From Curvularia sp. ZM96 (lineage: Eukaryota; Ascomycota; Dothideomycetes; Pleosporales; Pleosporaceae): a stretch of 64,000 nucleotides of DNA. Both the position numbers and the translations under genes were made by a program. The notes under the pieces were generated by a model. It had not been told where the DNA came from and did not search any database. It worked only from the letters and a program-made list of their open reading frames with translations. The stretch is from the NCBI GenBank assembly GCA_022457065.1, contig JAJGBQ010000003.1, positions 434,001 to 498,000 on the forward strand. The letters run 5' to 3'. This document shows positions 10,958 to 24,111 of the stretch, piece after piece; within the stretch, counting starts at the first letter, position 1, and each line of letters starts with the position of its first letter.

Positions 10958-12298
10958 TCAGTCCTTCTTCAGATAGTTTACGAGGTCAACCATCTCCGCT
11001 CGTGACATGGCAGAGCTCATGGCTTGGTACGATTCGTAGAGAATCCAGAGGGGAAATACAACCCAGAGACCGTTGAAAAAGGTAAGGTAGAGCCAGCTAG
11101 ATAGTTGTCAGTCCAGCATACTAGTTGGCATGTATCCACAGCTAAAAAGTGTTGATATCTAAGAGTGATATGTTGTGTCGAGTTGTGTATCGAGGGTCGG
11201 AGATTTATTGTGGGCCTGCCCGCCAGTGCGCATGCAGAGCCAACACATTGTGTTCTCCTTGTCGGGACTTGGGAGAAGGAGAGCAGATGTTCGTGTCCAA
11301 AACTGAAGTATGGTGCATGCAAAGTGGGTTCGGGAATGGCAGCCGGCGGGACCTGGCATAGACCGCTTACCCAAACAAATACACGCATGATAGAAAGCCA
11401 TGTCGACCAGGGAACAAAACATGGTAAAGAGAAAAAAGTGCACTTACAGGTACATCCAATTGCTTGTGTCGAGATTAGGGCTTCCGGTCAGCCACTCAGG
11501 TGCAAATGTCATCCAGCCTAGTGGAGCGGTGAACCACGTGTCAGCCTCATACTCGCAACAACGCAGTGTCGTCTCATCTCAACAATCGCTCGGACCGGGT
11601 CCACATCTCGCCTCACCAATGGTGACGACAGCCACATGTTTCACATGTTTGCGCGTCCACCGGAACAAAACAGATGTTTGCTGTGACTCACCTCCATATA
11701 TCTCGCCGGTGGCTAGGACGATCATCCAAAAGTACTTCTTCAATACACCCTTCTTTTCATCCTTGGATAGGAGGTAGCAGATCCAGCATGCCAACGGGCC
11801 GGCCACGAAAACCGTCAGAATCTCGAGAGCAACAACCGTCAGATCCGTACCACCCCAGCGCTTGTCCGCCTTTGCATACTCTTGCCAGAGTCGACTCAAT
11901 GGACCCGTGCCATAGTTTGCGCCGTAGAGCAAATCCTGTCTACCGAGCCAGTACACATCCGGAGGCGTGAAGAGGGTGATGTGAGGATGGTTGCGCGATG
12001 CGGCCGAGAAAGAAGTCGGAAGCGAATAAGTGACAAAGAAACAATTCCAAAGGAAGGAGCCTTCGAAGACAAAGTGGATGAGAGCGTCGAACAGGTGCCA
12101 GATGAACAGAACACGCGTCTTGGAGGTCACAGATTTGTGCAAGACTTTGACGGATGCTGCATATGCGCCGCCGAGAAGAGCCAGGACAGCGAGGAGCGAG
12201 ATGACTGTGGTCGCATCGATTTCGGGCCCCGAGCGAGGGATAGGTGGGGGCACAACCGGAGGAGGAGGCGGAGCCTTTCTGCTACCAAAGAAGGACAT
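10958..12298 (-). CDS. EXPERA-domain emopamil-binding protein-like (sterol delta8-delta7 isomerase family)
   Basis: Three exons on the minus strand: 12298-11692, 11517-11448, 11096-10958; 271 aa. Introns are 174 and 351 nt, with phases 1 and 2 that join exactly; the second is unusually long for this window. A proline-rich N-terminus precedes a first membrane span (about residues 30-52). The EXPERA core follows: WHLFDALIHFVFEGSF (His, Asp and Glu conserved in EBP), further membrane spans, then GEIYGGWMTFAPEWLTGSP, and a last span ending with a lysine-rich tail (KKD). EBP-type proteins isomerise the sterol B-ring double bond in the ER; fungi normally use ERG2 for that step, so the substrate here is uncertain. 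The KKD tail fits ER retention. Confidence 0.85.
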
Positions 12299-13407
12299 GT
12301 TGACACATAAATGGCGGAGGCAAGGTCACGATGGTAGCTCGGCAGGGAATGGGCCGAAGACGACTATGAAGGCGTGCGCGCTTGGACAGGATGAAGTTGA
12401 AAAGACGATTCAGGGCCCAATTGTGAGATCGCATAGAGGACTAGCTGGTCAGAAAGTGGCAGGCGGTCAGAGCCCGACGGATATTACGGCGGGGCAGAAC
12501 GTCTAGCGAACAGTCACATGGCCGGGGAAGCCCACGATCCAGGCCCAATGGCCGTGCATTTGGCCGTAGTAATGCTCACGGGGTGCACTCAAGTGGGGGC
12601 ATCGTGAGATTCGGGTGAGTTTTTATGCCATGCCTCTTGTGTCTGCTACTCCTATATAGGGTCGAGTGTCCCCGCTTCCTCCAAGAGCCTCCCCCCCTCC
12701 CCCAGGCTGCCTGCCAGGCTCTGGAACGGCAACCCTCGAAAACACCACACACATTCGAGATCAGACCAGCGAAGAGAGAATCAGATTCCAACCGACACAA
12801 TTTGGTAATTCTTACAACAAGTATCTCGCATTCTGCTTCTCCTTGTGCCTATGTACGAGCATCCGGATCGATGAGTCCTGATAAGAACTGGGAAAAATAC
12901 TGAAAACAACAACACGAACGACACGCTTCAAATGCAAATCAAAACCAAGCTTTTGCGAACCCACAGATCAGAAACGACCGTCAATAAACGCCGGGACCAG
13001 AGTGGAATCGCTCATGGAGCATCGCAACCAGTTCACAGTCGAAGAGGAAAAAATATGATCAAGGACTAACACATCCGATGAACTCCGTGATGGAACCCAA
13101 TTTGCACCCATGGGAAGAGGAAGAAGAAAAAAATGCAGAAAGACCAACGTGGAAAATGCAGCAAAAAGGCCGGCCAGATGATGCTACAAGGGCGTCCGTC
13201 ATGAAGAAGACGACGCGAAAAAGGCAATGGCTGGCCCACAACGACGTTTCGTACCGTGATAAAGAGGACTCGTGAGCGCTCTGTGCCCAGAGTGTGAGGC
13301 ACTTCCGCTCCACTTGTCCACTCAGTTTGGTCGTAAGCGTACTTCGTGTCCAAGGAAATTCGTTACACGGAAAACAGTTTCCGGTATTCAGGTAAGATGG
13401 TGACTTG
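12299..13407. other. Intergenic, no supported gene
   Basis: Lies between the EBP-like start and the 3' end of the CBM21 gene. A TATATA sequence near 12653 and scattered short frames are present, but no gene can be supported. Confidence 0.55.
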
Positions 13408-15628
13408 TTAGACGCAAGCCTGGGGTGTGTGGCTGCGTTCCGTGAAGGCACCACCTGGCATGGAGTAGCCAAACTCATACGAGGAGGCATAGCGATCTTC
13501 AGGGGTATAGCCGGTGACGGGACCGGGTGAGGTGGAACGAGGTAAGAATGGCGTAGGGTCACTGGCACCGTCTACCATGGTGGACATGGCAGGAGATGCA
13601 GGACTGCTTGTAGCTGAGGACTGGTTGCTTCCAGAATTGTGCACATAGTCTAGGGCTCCTTCACCTTGCGTGGCCTTGGCAGCCGGCGTGGTGGCATTTG
13701 GAGAAATTTTCCCAGTGGGTGTGCCGAACTGGATAAGAGTCAGTCTCCGTCTAGACCTAGATACCGGGAGGTTGGTGTGGAGGTTGGGAACGTACAAAGC
13801 AGAATTTCTGGATCAACTCGTTGTACTCCGCAGACTGGAGATCGGGCTTCTCCAGAGTCAGGGAGTCAGGACGGGCGCCTGGGATGGGAGCAGTGGCAGC
13901 GTGGGACTGGCCAGTAGATACCGAGCGATCAAAGTAGCCTTTGTGGATCTTATCCTGGTTGTCCAGCTTCAATCCGCTGCGGTCACCAAGCGCGGTTTGG
14001 GCATTTGACAGGGCAGCAGTGAGGGAGGCACCAAAGTCGTAGCGGGAGGCAAATGCCTGGCTAACCTGGGAAGGTGGCGCCTGGTTCTGGGGCACACTAC
14101 GCTTGCTCTTGGGCTTGAGCTTGATCGACGAGCTCGGTGAGTCACCGATGATGGCACGGCCGCTACCAAATTGGAATTTGGGCTCGAACTCGTGGCCAAA
14201 GTCATCGTCGAACGAAGCAGCCGGCATCGAGCGGGGGCGAGGAGCCAGAGGTGAGTGCCTGCTACGGGGGACAGCGCCCAGACTAGCTGTTGGGCGCTTG
14301 TTCCCACGTTGCTTGACCTTCTTGGTGAAGTCGACTTGGTAGTTCATTGCGTTGTTGTTATCCCAGTACTCTTGGCCATTGACCTGATACCGTACACACA
14401 GTAGCAGGGTCTTGGACTCGAGGTTGGCTTGGTCAGACAGCTTGATATTGAAGTTGAAGCGGTCATAGCCATCATCCTTGTGCTTCTTGCGGACATCGTG
14501 GTTGAACTCAGCGACGACCTCAGACGTAGTCTTCCAGTAGTCAAGCGTGAAGCGAGCCACGACAAGCTTGTGGAAGGACAGGTTGGCAACGGCAATGTTG
14601 CCGACCAGCGTCTGATGATCAGAGGCGAGGAAGATGCGCTCGACTCGGACTGGGGCCGTCTGTCGCTCGTACGTTTCCGTGGTAGGGAAGTTTGCAAGCT
14701 TGATGTCCCACTCAGGCGTCTTGGACCGCGAGTTCTCAAAGGGGTACTCGCTTTCACTGTCATAGGTTTCCACAGGGGATGAGCCTGCACTGACAGCGAT
14801 GGGCCGGTCAACCTGGAGGAAGTGTCGAACTTGTTCAATCTCCTCATTGAAGTGCACTGCCTTGGAGTAGGTAGGGGTGCCAGGCATGCTAGAGGGGCGT
14901 CGCCTGGACGGAGGACGGAGGGCAGGCTTGACCAGCTCACCCGACTTCTTTCGCAGTAGCGGCGGTTTTATCCGCAGCTCATCGTCCTCGGCATCGCTGC
15001 CATCGGATGAGCTGATGATGGTTTCCGTGTTGATGGGGTGGATCATGTGCTGGGACAGCATGATTTCACTCGAGGAGCGCGAGTGAGCAATTTTGCGTGC
15101 CTCGGCCGAGAGCGAGCGAGCCAGCGTCATGGGAGGCTGGGGCTTGGTGTCCTGGACCTTGTCGGTAACCTCGCGAGTGGGGGATGACTGTCTCTTTTGG
15201 TCGATGCCCTGGAGAGCCTGTTGCAGTTGGAGCAGGTCTCCAGCGTTGCGGCCACGCTCTTCGTCATCCGAGGAATCAGGAGGCGTAGTAATCGCACCTG
15301 ACGGAATCAGAAGATCGTTCACAGGAGGAGGAGACGGGCGTAGGCTACCGTTTGTGGACGGGCCGTGCTGGCCCGCATCGGACTTTACGCCCATGTTGCT
15401 GTTTGGAGAGAGGCCATTGGCAACCGTGTTCTCAATCGTGACAGTCGATGACGACCGCCGCGACTTTGCAAGATACGATGTGGACGAGGTGGAGCGGGGC
15501 AGAGATGGGCGGCGGGCAGTCACCGGCGAGTGGGGTGGCTGGTCGATGTAGGAGTGATTTCGGCTGAGGACAGGACTACTAGTCTTGGAGGATGCCGGTG
15601 ACCGCTGAGAGGGGGGTGTGTAAGGCAT
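13408..15628 (-). CDS. Glycogen-targeting PP1 regulatory subunit (CBM21), GAC1/PIG-like
   Basis: Two exons, 15628-13796 and 13728-13408, separated by a 67-nt phase-0 intron; 717 aa. I chose the start MPYTPPSQRS because upstream codons lack protein-like composition. A long Ser/Pro-rich disordered N-terminus holds KAVHF (about residues 256-260), a good RVxF-type docking motif for protein phosphatase 1. Next comes a CBM21 domain (about residues 325-428) with VERIFLASDHQTLVGNIAV and the glycogen-contact motif EYWDNNNAMNY. The C-terminal third is low complexity. Proteins of this architecture tether type-1 phosphatase to glycogen particles and promote glycogen synthase dephosphorylation. The upstream region is exceptionally long (over 8 kb to the next supported gene). 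Confidence 0.9.
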
Positions 15629-18600
15629 TCGGTCGGCTTCGTGAGAGATACAGAAGCAAGGTCGAACGGGGGAAGGGGGGGTGTTCAGGGTGTCGAGAGC
15701 ATTAAAAGAATTATGGTATCGAAAAGTCTGGAATGTGAAGGTAAGCGATTGGCCCGACACCGACAAACAAGGAAAGCACCACAGCAGGCGTGGCGTGTCC
15801 ACAATCGGGCGATGATGGCACTGCTGTCTGTGGCTCTGTGTGGGGGATTTGACTTACAGATATAGGTCAAGAGACGGCTTGCAAAGCTCGTCCGTGTGGG
15901 GGTTGTGGAGGTGGGCAGGGAAGGTCGCAACGAAGAATGTCACAGCTAGCGAAAGCTGCGATGACGTCGGAACGTACGGATGCACTCGGCTCGTCTGGAT
16001 GAGACGGGAGCTGGGCGTGAGCCTCTGGGAGACGCAACGGGACCTAGTGGAGGGAGAGGGGCGGGCTCCAGTCGACTCTGGGGGAGGTCGAGGTTGATAT
16101 GGGGCCGGTGGTGGTGACGGGTACCGTGGGGCTCAGCGAGGCGACGGAGGGTGGAGAGGAAGCCGCAGGGTCGAGTGTCGGACCAAGAAGGCGTGCAGCG
16201 GTGGTATTAAAGGGTCTGTGGCGGCAATGGCCCCAGGAAGGGAAGTGTTGAAGAGGAGGGACGGAGGAGAGAGTGTTGAGGGCGGTAGCGCAGAAGAAGG
16301 TGCAGGGCGGCGACTATTGGGGCGTGGATGGACTGGGGTGGAGAGAAGCGAAATCGAGGCCTGGCGCTCGCACTGGCACCAAGCAGGGGGGCGTGCAGGG
16401 GGTCGAGCGTGAGCCCTAGCGCAGCCCCAACAGACCGGGGGGGCCAGCTCCAAGGATTTTCACCACGCAGCCAAGCGGCACCGACCGGTTCTGACTACTG
16501 CTGCGAGAAGACGACGACGACGGCGACGGGAGCGGAGGCTTTGCAGCGCTGACGAGGGGCGCGCAGGCGGCTAGCCAGTGCCAATCGTGCCGGCGGCGGA
16601 GCTGGGGCGCGGGCACGACAGGAGGTACGCAGAGGTACTTGTTGTCGACCGACTTCGTATATGTTATCGCTGGCTTGTTTATCTCCCGACGTCAAGCGAC
16701 GCCTGGCCTCGCTGGCACGGCCGCCTTTCGAAACGGTGCACGGCCAGGACGCCTCGGTGGTCCGCCCACGCTCGTTGCTGGGCTGCCGCCAACGGGCTGG
16801 CCATGGTGACAATACAATCATGGCAATGCAATACTGCGTACATACAAGCTGCCCTCTGTCCAGCTGGCTGCCCGTCGCCGGCGGCGCTGACGCAGCATTC
16901 GTCTGTCGCCGCCAGAGAGCGGCTGCCGACCGCCGGCACGCTGTGCCCGACCGCCAGGCCCGAGGACCGTGGGGGCGACGTCGCCGCTGGCAGTGCCAAC
17001 CACGACGGTTCGCAATCTGCCAGCCGTTGTCCGGCGGTGCTCGTCTCGTCTCATCTCAGAAGCAAGCAAGCCCGCACGCTCCAGCCACGCGAACTGGGCC
17101 CTCAATGACGGAGCAAACCCTCCTTGGGTGCACGCGCCCAGTTCAAGCGAGCCCGGTGATGTCATTGTTTTTTGCGTCCAACGTTTTTTTCTGCCCGCAT
17201 AGCGGCCCCGGGGCTATCGAGTCTGCCCTCAACCTCACCCCGACCGTCGCTGTCCGACACGCAGCTCGAGTCGGTGGCGGTACCTGGATCGTCGGAGCGA
17301 CATGGGAGCCGCCTTCGCTCCTTGCCCGCTCCCGTGAAAAAAATATCCTCCCCCTCTCCGCGACGCTCAGCACCATGAAGATCGCCAGTGCCGCTTGCCG
17401 CCTTGGAAGAAAGGCGGTCGGGGCGTGGCCAATCACGCGCCGCACCAGCCCAAGTCCGACTAGCGGCCATCCCGGTCGCAGTTCCGTGGCCCCTGCGCCC
17501 GATAAACTCGACTGCGAGACGTCGCCATGCGTCTCCTCCCCCCGATATATCATTACACCAGCGCCCTGGCCGAGTCGTGCTCATAGTGCGTCCCGCAACC
17601 TGGGCCTCGCTCGTTGCTTGTAGGGCAACGAGCCTCTTCGCTTCGCCGTCTTGGGCAGATCCCGCGTCGGGGCTGCGCGCTGGCCAGCTGTCCACTCCAC
17701 GAGGCCACAGTACTTACTCGATACTATGTGCCTGTGTCGTGTCGTGTATCGTATCGACTCGGCCCATGTCTGCTGCCGGGCGCGCCGTCGATTGGCTATC
17801 AACACCACTGGCTTCACAGCTTCCCCGCATTTCAAACACCAGCCTGGCCAAAGCCTCGCATGCTGCTACGAGACGGCCTGTAGATACAGCCTGGCCTTGG
17901 TCTCGTACGCGAGCTAATCTCCTGGCCTTGTTGTTGTGCCCGCATCCGCCGTCCCACGGTTCCTTGGCTACGCGCCTACGCGTCTCCGTGGAAGCGCTGC
18001 CCACGCCCATTGAGGGGCCCGGCTCGCCCGGCGGCCTCCGCGTCGATGGCGGAGGCCCAAACCTGCTTTCTTTTTGCTCGTCCAACGCTCCAAAGCTGAC
18101 CGTCTGAATCGCGCTGCCATCCGCTACCTCTCTGACTGACATACTGCAACATTGTCCGCACATGGAGCCTGCCGCTCTGCAATTGCGCCTCGAGTGCTGA
18201 TGGCGGCAGCCAGATGCTGCACTGTCGATAACGCGCACGACAGTGTCAGCAGGGCACGTCGCCATGCCCGTCGCCGCCTACGTCGACTGGCCCGGCATGC
18301 AAAACCAAACAATCCGATATCTCCCCAAAGGTCATTCGAATAAAAATACATATTACGCTGAGCGGCACGATGAAACCACCCCCTCGCTCTTGTCGCGACG
18401 TCTCGACAAAGGCCAGACCAGTCCCACTCCCCGCGCTAGCCCCCATACTGTCCAGCCTGCCCCACATGGCGTCATGGGCGACTGCTGTTTTGAGGCGGCA
18501 GAAAATCAAACGCTCCTTCCACTCATTCGCCGTGGACGCCGCGCCCCAGTCACCGCCCGGCAGGGGGGCACGGACAACTTGTCATCGATTTCCTACAGTT

Positions 18601-21600
18601 TGTCGATCCCCGCACGTTTGCTTGGCCGCGCTATGGCCAACTCCGCACCCCACTAGCCCGCTTTCTCTCGTCGTCCGACCCATCGCGATCGCGACTGCAC
18701 ATCCAAAGCCCGATGGGCAAGTCCTTCGGTGCGACTCTTACAGCATCCCATTGACCACTTTGCCATGTATTATAAACGCGGCCCTTTTGTTGCAGCATGC
18801 CTGCGCCTTGTTTCTGCTTCTACTCCACCGGCGAAAAAATCATCAACACCAGACTGCACATGAATCGGCTCCTCCAATGCCCCGTTCCGGAAGGATGCGC
18901 ATCCGCTGCCTAGAACCGGTTCTTGTCCAAGACCGCACTCTCGCCGTCACTCTGATCACATGGTGCCCGTTTTTTGAGTGACGGGCTCGCCCCGTTATTA
19001 GGCGACCTGTCAGCCAGTTGTCAGCCCATTGCTTGCTTCAGCAGAATGACGGTACATATCCGGACAAGACAAAGACCGTCTTTGAGACTGCTCAGTTGCC
19101 CACGGTGATGCAGACGGAGCATCGTACGACACGCCATATTACCATCGCTTTCACGTCTGGGTCTCTGCACCGTGTTAAGGGGGACGCCTGTTCGAGAGCC
19201 GCAACAGATCTCGCGCCAGTACTCATTCATCCATCACAACGTCACAATGATTTTCGACAGCCAATATGACACGTAAGACCAAGCATGCCACGGACCACCC
19301 AGGCTGGAAAATTGCATCCCCACGCCTACAGCATTCCTGTGGAGATATCGGTTCCACTAACATGATCACGATGTGTGATGTCAAAATTGACTTTCTCCAA
19401 AGCATTCGTAAAAAAGAAAAAAGGCCGTGAATTCCACCCTATCCGTAAGTCCCGCGCAGGCCTGCCCTGCCCTGTCAATCAATTGTTCGCCTATGGCTAT
19501 CGCTGCAAGTGCTTGGAGCGCTCACCGCTACTCTAACTCCTTGCTGCGACGCTACCCCCCGTATTTTTGTCACAATCATCAGTGATGAGATTACTCGATA
19601 GTAGAAACCGCTGCAAGCGTCAGTGGCATGGACTGCAGCAACACCAAACCACGCAGGAAACATGGCCCCATCTAACAAATTGCGGACCGAAAGCGTGCCC
19701 CCGCCGAGAGAAGGCCCAGTAAAGGGCCGACAATGGTCTTAGTTGTCAACTTTGTTCCTACCTCATAGTTGCAGCTGCGATCAGCACCATCACTGTGACG
19801 GCGTCATGGAGATGGAGTGTTTGATACTATCATGGCACACTTGCACTCGCACAAACGCCCACAGAACTGCTGCAATCCACTTCCCAACACTATGGTTCAA
19901 GACAGAGTCCTGGACACTTCTCCGCTGCGAGTTTGGTTCGGGTAATTCCATGCCAGTGGCGAGGTGGAGCGAGCCTCGCGCACAACGCCAACTTCGTTGA
20001 TCAGCAAGATGCCGATATATGACAGCGCGCCCGAGATTCGATCTCGACTTCATGTCTCCTATTGGTCTGTGTGCATCAGAACCAAGATTACGTGTGTGCC
20101 TGCGTCCAGGCTCGAGGCATGAGCTTGACATTTGTAGTACTGTCCAATACCCAGGCGGCATTTCTGCGGAGCATTTCTCCAGACCAGTCGCCATAGTTGT
20201 AGTTCAGAAAGGGAAAATAGCTACACAGGGCTGTGCGTCAGGCTTCCTTATCTCAGCGTACAGTAGTCGTCCGTCTCCTTCCACATCCGGCTGATCGACA
20301 GGCTTCCAGATCCTACAGGATCCACTGCTATTGAACTCTAATCAACGTGTCGTTATAGCCGTTTGTGAAGAGTACGCACTACAACCATTACATACTACAA
20401 CAATGGTACCACCAACGACAGTCCTGCATTGGAAAAGGAAGGGGTGGCGACAGGTTCCAGGCTGTCCATCCCGCCCGCCAAGGTTCATGTCATGTCTCGG
20501 GGCGCCGTCACTTTCCCCAGCTCATGGGATTACTAACACGTTCGATATCTGATGACAACAAATTGCCCAACCATTTCAGAATATCCCAAACACTATCGGC
20601 CCTTCAGCTTCGCGGGGTACAATGCATTTGCATATGAGGCAAACACCATGTTTATTTCGTCTATCGTATCAGATGACCGTCTACGTCTCCCTACCGTAAG
20701 CAAGTCGTGTGCAGGGCAAGGCCGATGAGTGGGCAGGCCTTGTCCCATTGCACGATAACGGCTGTCTCGGCATGGTTGCGCTTCTCAGACGAAGCAGGTG
20801 AGGGCTGGCTGCGCGTCTCCGTCTCACATGCTACAGATTCTTCCCCCCTTCTCACACATCCAATATGCAGCCATCCATTTCTTTTGAGGACAACGATTCC
20901 AATCACGGGGCGCATGCTATGCCTGCCTCCTTATTTCTCCGCCCGCCAATCTCCCTGCCGTGTGGTACTCTTGCAGCAGCAGACGCCTGTGAGATCGCTT
21001 GCACATCAATCTCTCAACCTATGGTTCACCTGGCCACCGTTGCATGCACAAAACGTGCGTGGGCGTAACGCCTGCAGCATCGTTGCATAGGCTTGCTCTC
21101 AACAAAAGCACCCCGCCTTCCACACTCTAGATGGGGCTGTCTGCCCTGTGGCCACTAATCAAAGTTACACAAAGGATGTATTGTGGATACGAGGAGGGGT
21201 CTGCCCGCTCTCAGGAGAAGGTAAGGTGGATGGTCAGTGATGAGCCGAAAGGTAATGTAGGTGTAAATGCGGGGTAGTTCTCATCTGTGGTGCTAGACCA
21301 ACGCGCCACACCGATACCCACACCGATCTTCATACCGATATCTGTACAAAGCACTTTGTCGCGAGATGGGGGAAACCGTGGTAGAGTATGTGTTTGAATG
21401 TGTGTAGTTGTACGTGTGTGCGTGTGCCTACCTGACATGGGCCTTACAGTATTGTGTGACTCGACGCTGCGTAGCCTAGCCTTTCGCCCCGTTTCTCAAC
21501 GCCACTCAGCAACAGTAAGTAAGAGCGTCTTCCCGAGTTTCGCACTGCTCTTTTCCGATATACCGGATAGACGATTGCCGGCACGGGTCTGTGTGTATGT

Positions 21601-24111
21601 ATGCGAGCAAACTGTGCGGCGCCTATACCGAGGGGCTGAGCCGAACAGCTGCATGTTATCTCGTCCCTCACAAACCCATGGTGTGTGTGCAGCGGGAGGA
21701 TTGTCCCAACGGACCAGGGCCCTGCGGCTGCCCTGGCCAATCCAAATGTTGCTTCAAGGGTATATGATCCCATGTTGGAAGTGTTTACTGCTTTTCAGGA
21801 CGTAACGAGTCCGTGTTGTAATGGTGGTGAGTCTCCCGTTGTCGCAAGACTGCAGAGACAAACTATCAAAGGAGCAAATGCCCCGCTATCGCAGCTTGAA
21901 TGCACAGACGTGCTGACAGCCACAAGCGAGCTGGGTGGAGAGAATTTTTGGCGGACTAGTAGGAATGGATACTAGTGTCCAAGGCTGCCTCTTATGCATT
22001 ATTCTTAGCACAGGCGTTAACCCTCCCTCCGCTATCTTGTTGCACGACTACTGTCAAAGTCATCACAAACGCAGCTCGCCACGACAGCATCAACTCTGCT
22101 TCTCCGGAAACAAACTGACAAATAGCGCCCCCCGACTGTGGCCAACATAACATCATCTTCAAGCCGCCATGTCGCCAATACCACCGTTGTAGAGCCGCAA
22201 AGATGGCTTACCGTACCAAGAGAGCGGCGAATTCCCAACAACTGGCCAACCAGCCAACCCAACCCGCCTTCTCCACCACCACTGCGCTCGGATCCTTGAT
22301 CAATATCAGCCACACTGCAACGGCGGTATCATTGGCGCCTACACAGGGTCCACGCAGCTTCATCCAAAGCAAAGCGCCTTCTCTGGGCTTGGTGGAGATG
22401 ACTCCGAAGTACGCCAGTCCGAGTAGCGGCACTCTGTGCTAGGGGATTGCTTGCAGCATAGACCAGGAGACGGGTGAGCTTGTACACCGGGCCGCATGGA
22501 CGCAGCTGCATGAGATAGGCGAAGACATTCTCAAATTAAAAATGGTTTCGTTGCCGGGCGAGGCTGTGCGAACTATGCAGTGGTGAGACTATCGTACGTA
22601 CGTACGTACGTGTTTGCGTACTGTGCGCAGATCCCTTGTCCGACTGCACGTCGGAGGTGGGGGTGCGAACGTGCAGACATAACCGTCGTCTTCACTCAAC
22701 GCCTAGCAGCGGATATTACGACCGTTCAGCACTGCAATGGGAGGTGAGGCGTGTCTCACAGGCCTAGATCGGTGTCTTCTCTGTCCGCCCTTAGACACGG
22801 TCCGAATACGATAAAAATTTCACGACTTGAACGCCGGTCGCGCTCGAACCGCAGTCTTCCGATCAGCGGACCCTGCGGCTCATCTTGTCTCCGAAGAGTC
22901 AGGGTCTTCCCAGGGTCCAGAGGGCGGCATCAGTCTCTCCAGGCAAAGTCAGCGATGCATTCAGGACTTCAACACACGCCAAAATCTCAGCGCTCAGCAG
23001 CATCTCTGCCATGTGGTGTTGTCGGCCTTCTCCGACATGATATCGACCCACACGAAACCATTACTCAACCCTGAACCTTGACATGCCGTTCTCCATTCTC
23101 CACACTCCTCACCAAACCCACTCAACATAAACTTTTCGAATCTCCTGCACTCCAGTCTCCACTTGCGCTCGTCAAACTCACATCGCGGAGTCGATACAGC
23201 GGTGCTGAAAGCACGCACCACCACGGCCCCGCACGGCCTAAATCACTAACTCCAAGACCATCAGCAAACTCGAACTGTTGAGAGTGGGTCCTTCCTCCCA
23301 CCCCTTCCTCTTCAGCCATAAACTTGCCCTCCTTCACGCGCTCCCTTATCCGCCATGGTCTCGTGCTACAGTCTATTTTCTCAGCTATGTGGATCTGCCG
23401 AGCATAGTCACCCGCTCGCACCATCCACTAGACCTGTCATTACTTCATTGCCGCTCAGGTAAACCTCGTCTATCTTCCTTGAGGCCACTATTTGCAAATC
23501 AAACGCCCAATTTTGCCTCCACCCTGCCGCGGAGATTGATGTTGAGTCCGCGGTTATATCCCAGGGTATGAGTCAAGAGTGCATGGTGGAGATACGTTCG
23601 CTGGGGAGGATACAAGTCAGGCTCGCTCAATAGTATGCTGGGCGGAAGCTAAGGTGATGTGAGCATGCCTTCCGCAGCGTACCGCTGACGGTAGGCGGAA
23701 GCAAGGACGGGAAGGATGAGGCTTTGGGAAGAGATGGGAAAAAGGCACGATCTTCACAACCTGACTGGCCGCTTGCTGAAGATCGTGCGAGTGACACATC
23801 TCAGATTGTCCGACATGTGTTTTGTTTTTCCTCTTTACGTTCTTCCGCTATCCGAAAATGATACCCCGAGGAGAGTGAGATATGAAGCTGATTATTCACC
23901 CTTTTTGCTTTGTTTTTTTCCTAGTCTGGCTAACTCTGAAGCGTTTGGCTAACTTGACTACATACTGTAGCTAGCTCTTTTGTTTTCGTTGTTCCTGACA
24001 TGTGATACTCTCCCATTTTACCCTTAGCCTCACTCCAACGCAACCGCTTTCCCTTTTCGAACATGCTCTAACGCTGTCCTCGACGAGGCTAACCATAATC
24101 GATGGACTGTT
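15629..24111. other. 8.5 kb interval without a supported gene, GC-rich in its first 3 kb
   Basis: This is the largest gap in the window. From about 15.9 to 18.9 kb the sequence looks clearly GC-richer than its surroundings, so long frames on all strands (up to 320 codons) are expected by chance; their translations look random in composition and contain no known domain. From 19 to 24 kb frames are mostly under 130 codons. A minus-strand frame pair near 22208-22511 has hydrophobic stretches but no coherent exon structure. Likely contents are the distal upstream region of the CBM21 gene, non-coding transcripts, or lineage-specific genes I cannot recognise. Confidence 0.5.
22593..22611. repeat. 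(CGTA)n microsatellite
   Basis: Nearly five perfect copies of the self-complementary tetramer CGTA. It is short and probably only a simple repeat. Confidence 0.8.

Noticed and set aside
16661..17623. 320-codon open frame in the GC-rich interval
   Set aside because: The local GC content makes long stop-free frames likely by chance; the translation has no domain, and comparably long frames occupy the other strand and frames at the same place.
22208..22511. Possible minus-strand gene with hydrophobic segments
   Set aside because: Splicing attempts did not join the frames into a consistent protein, and no family was recognised.
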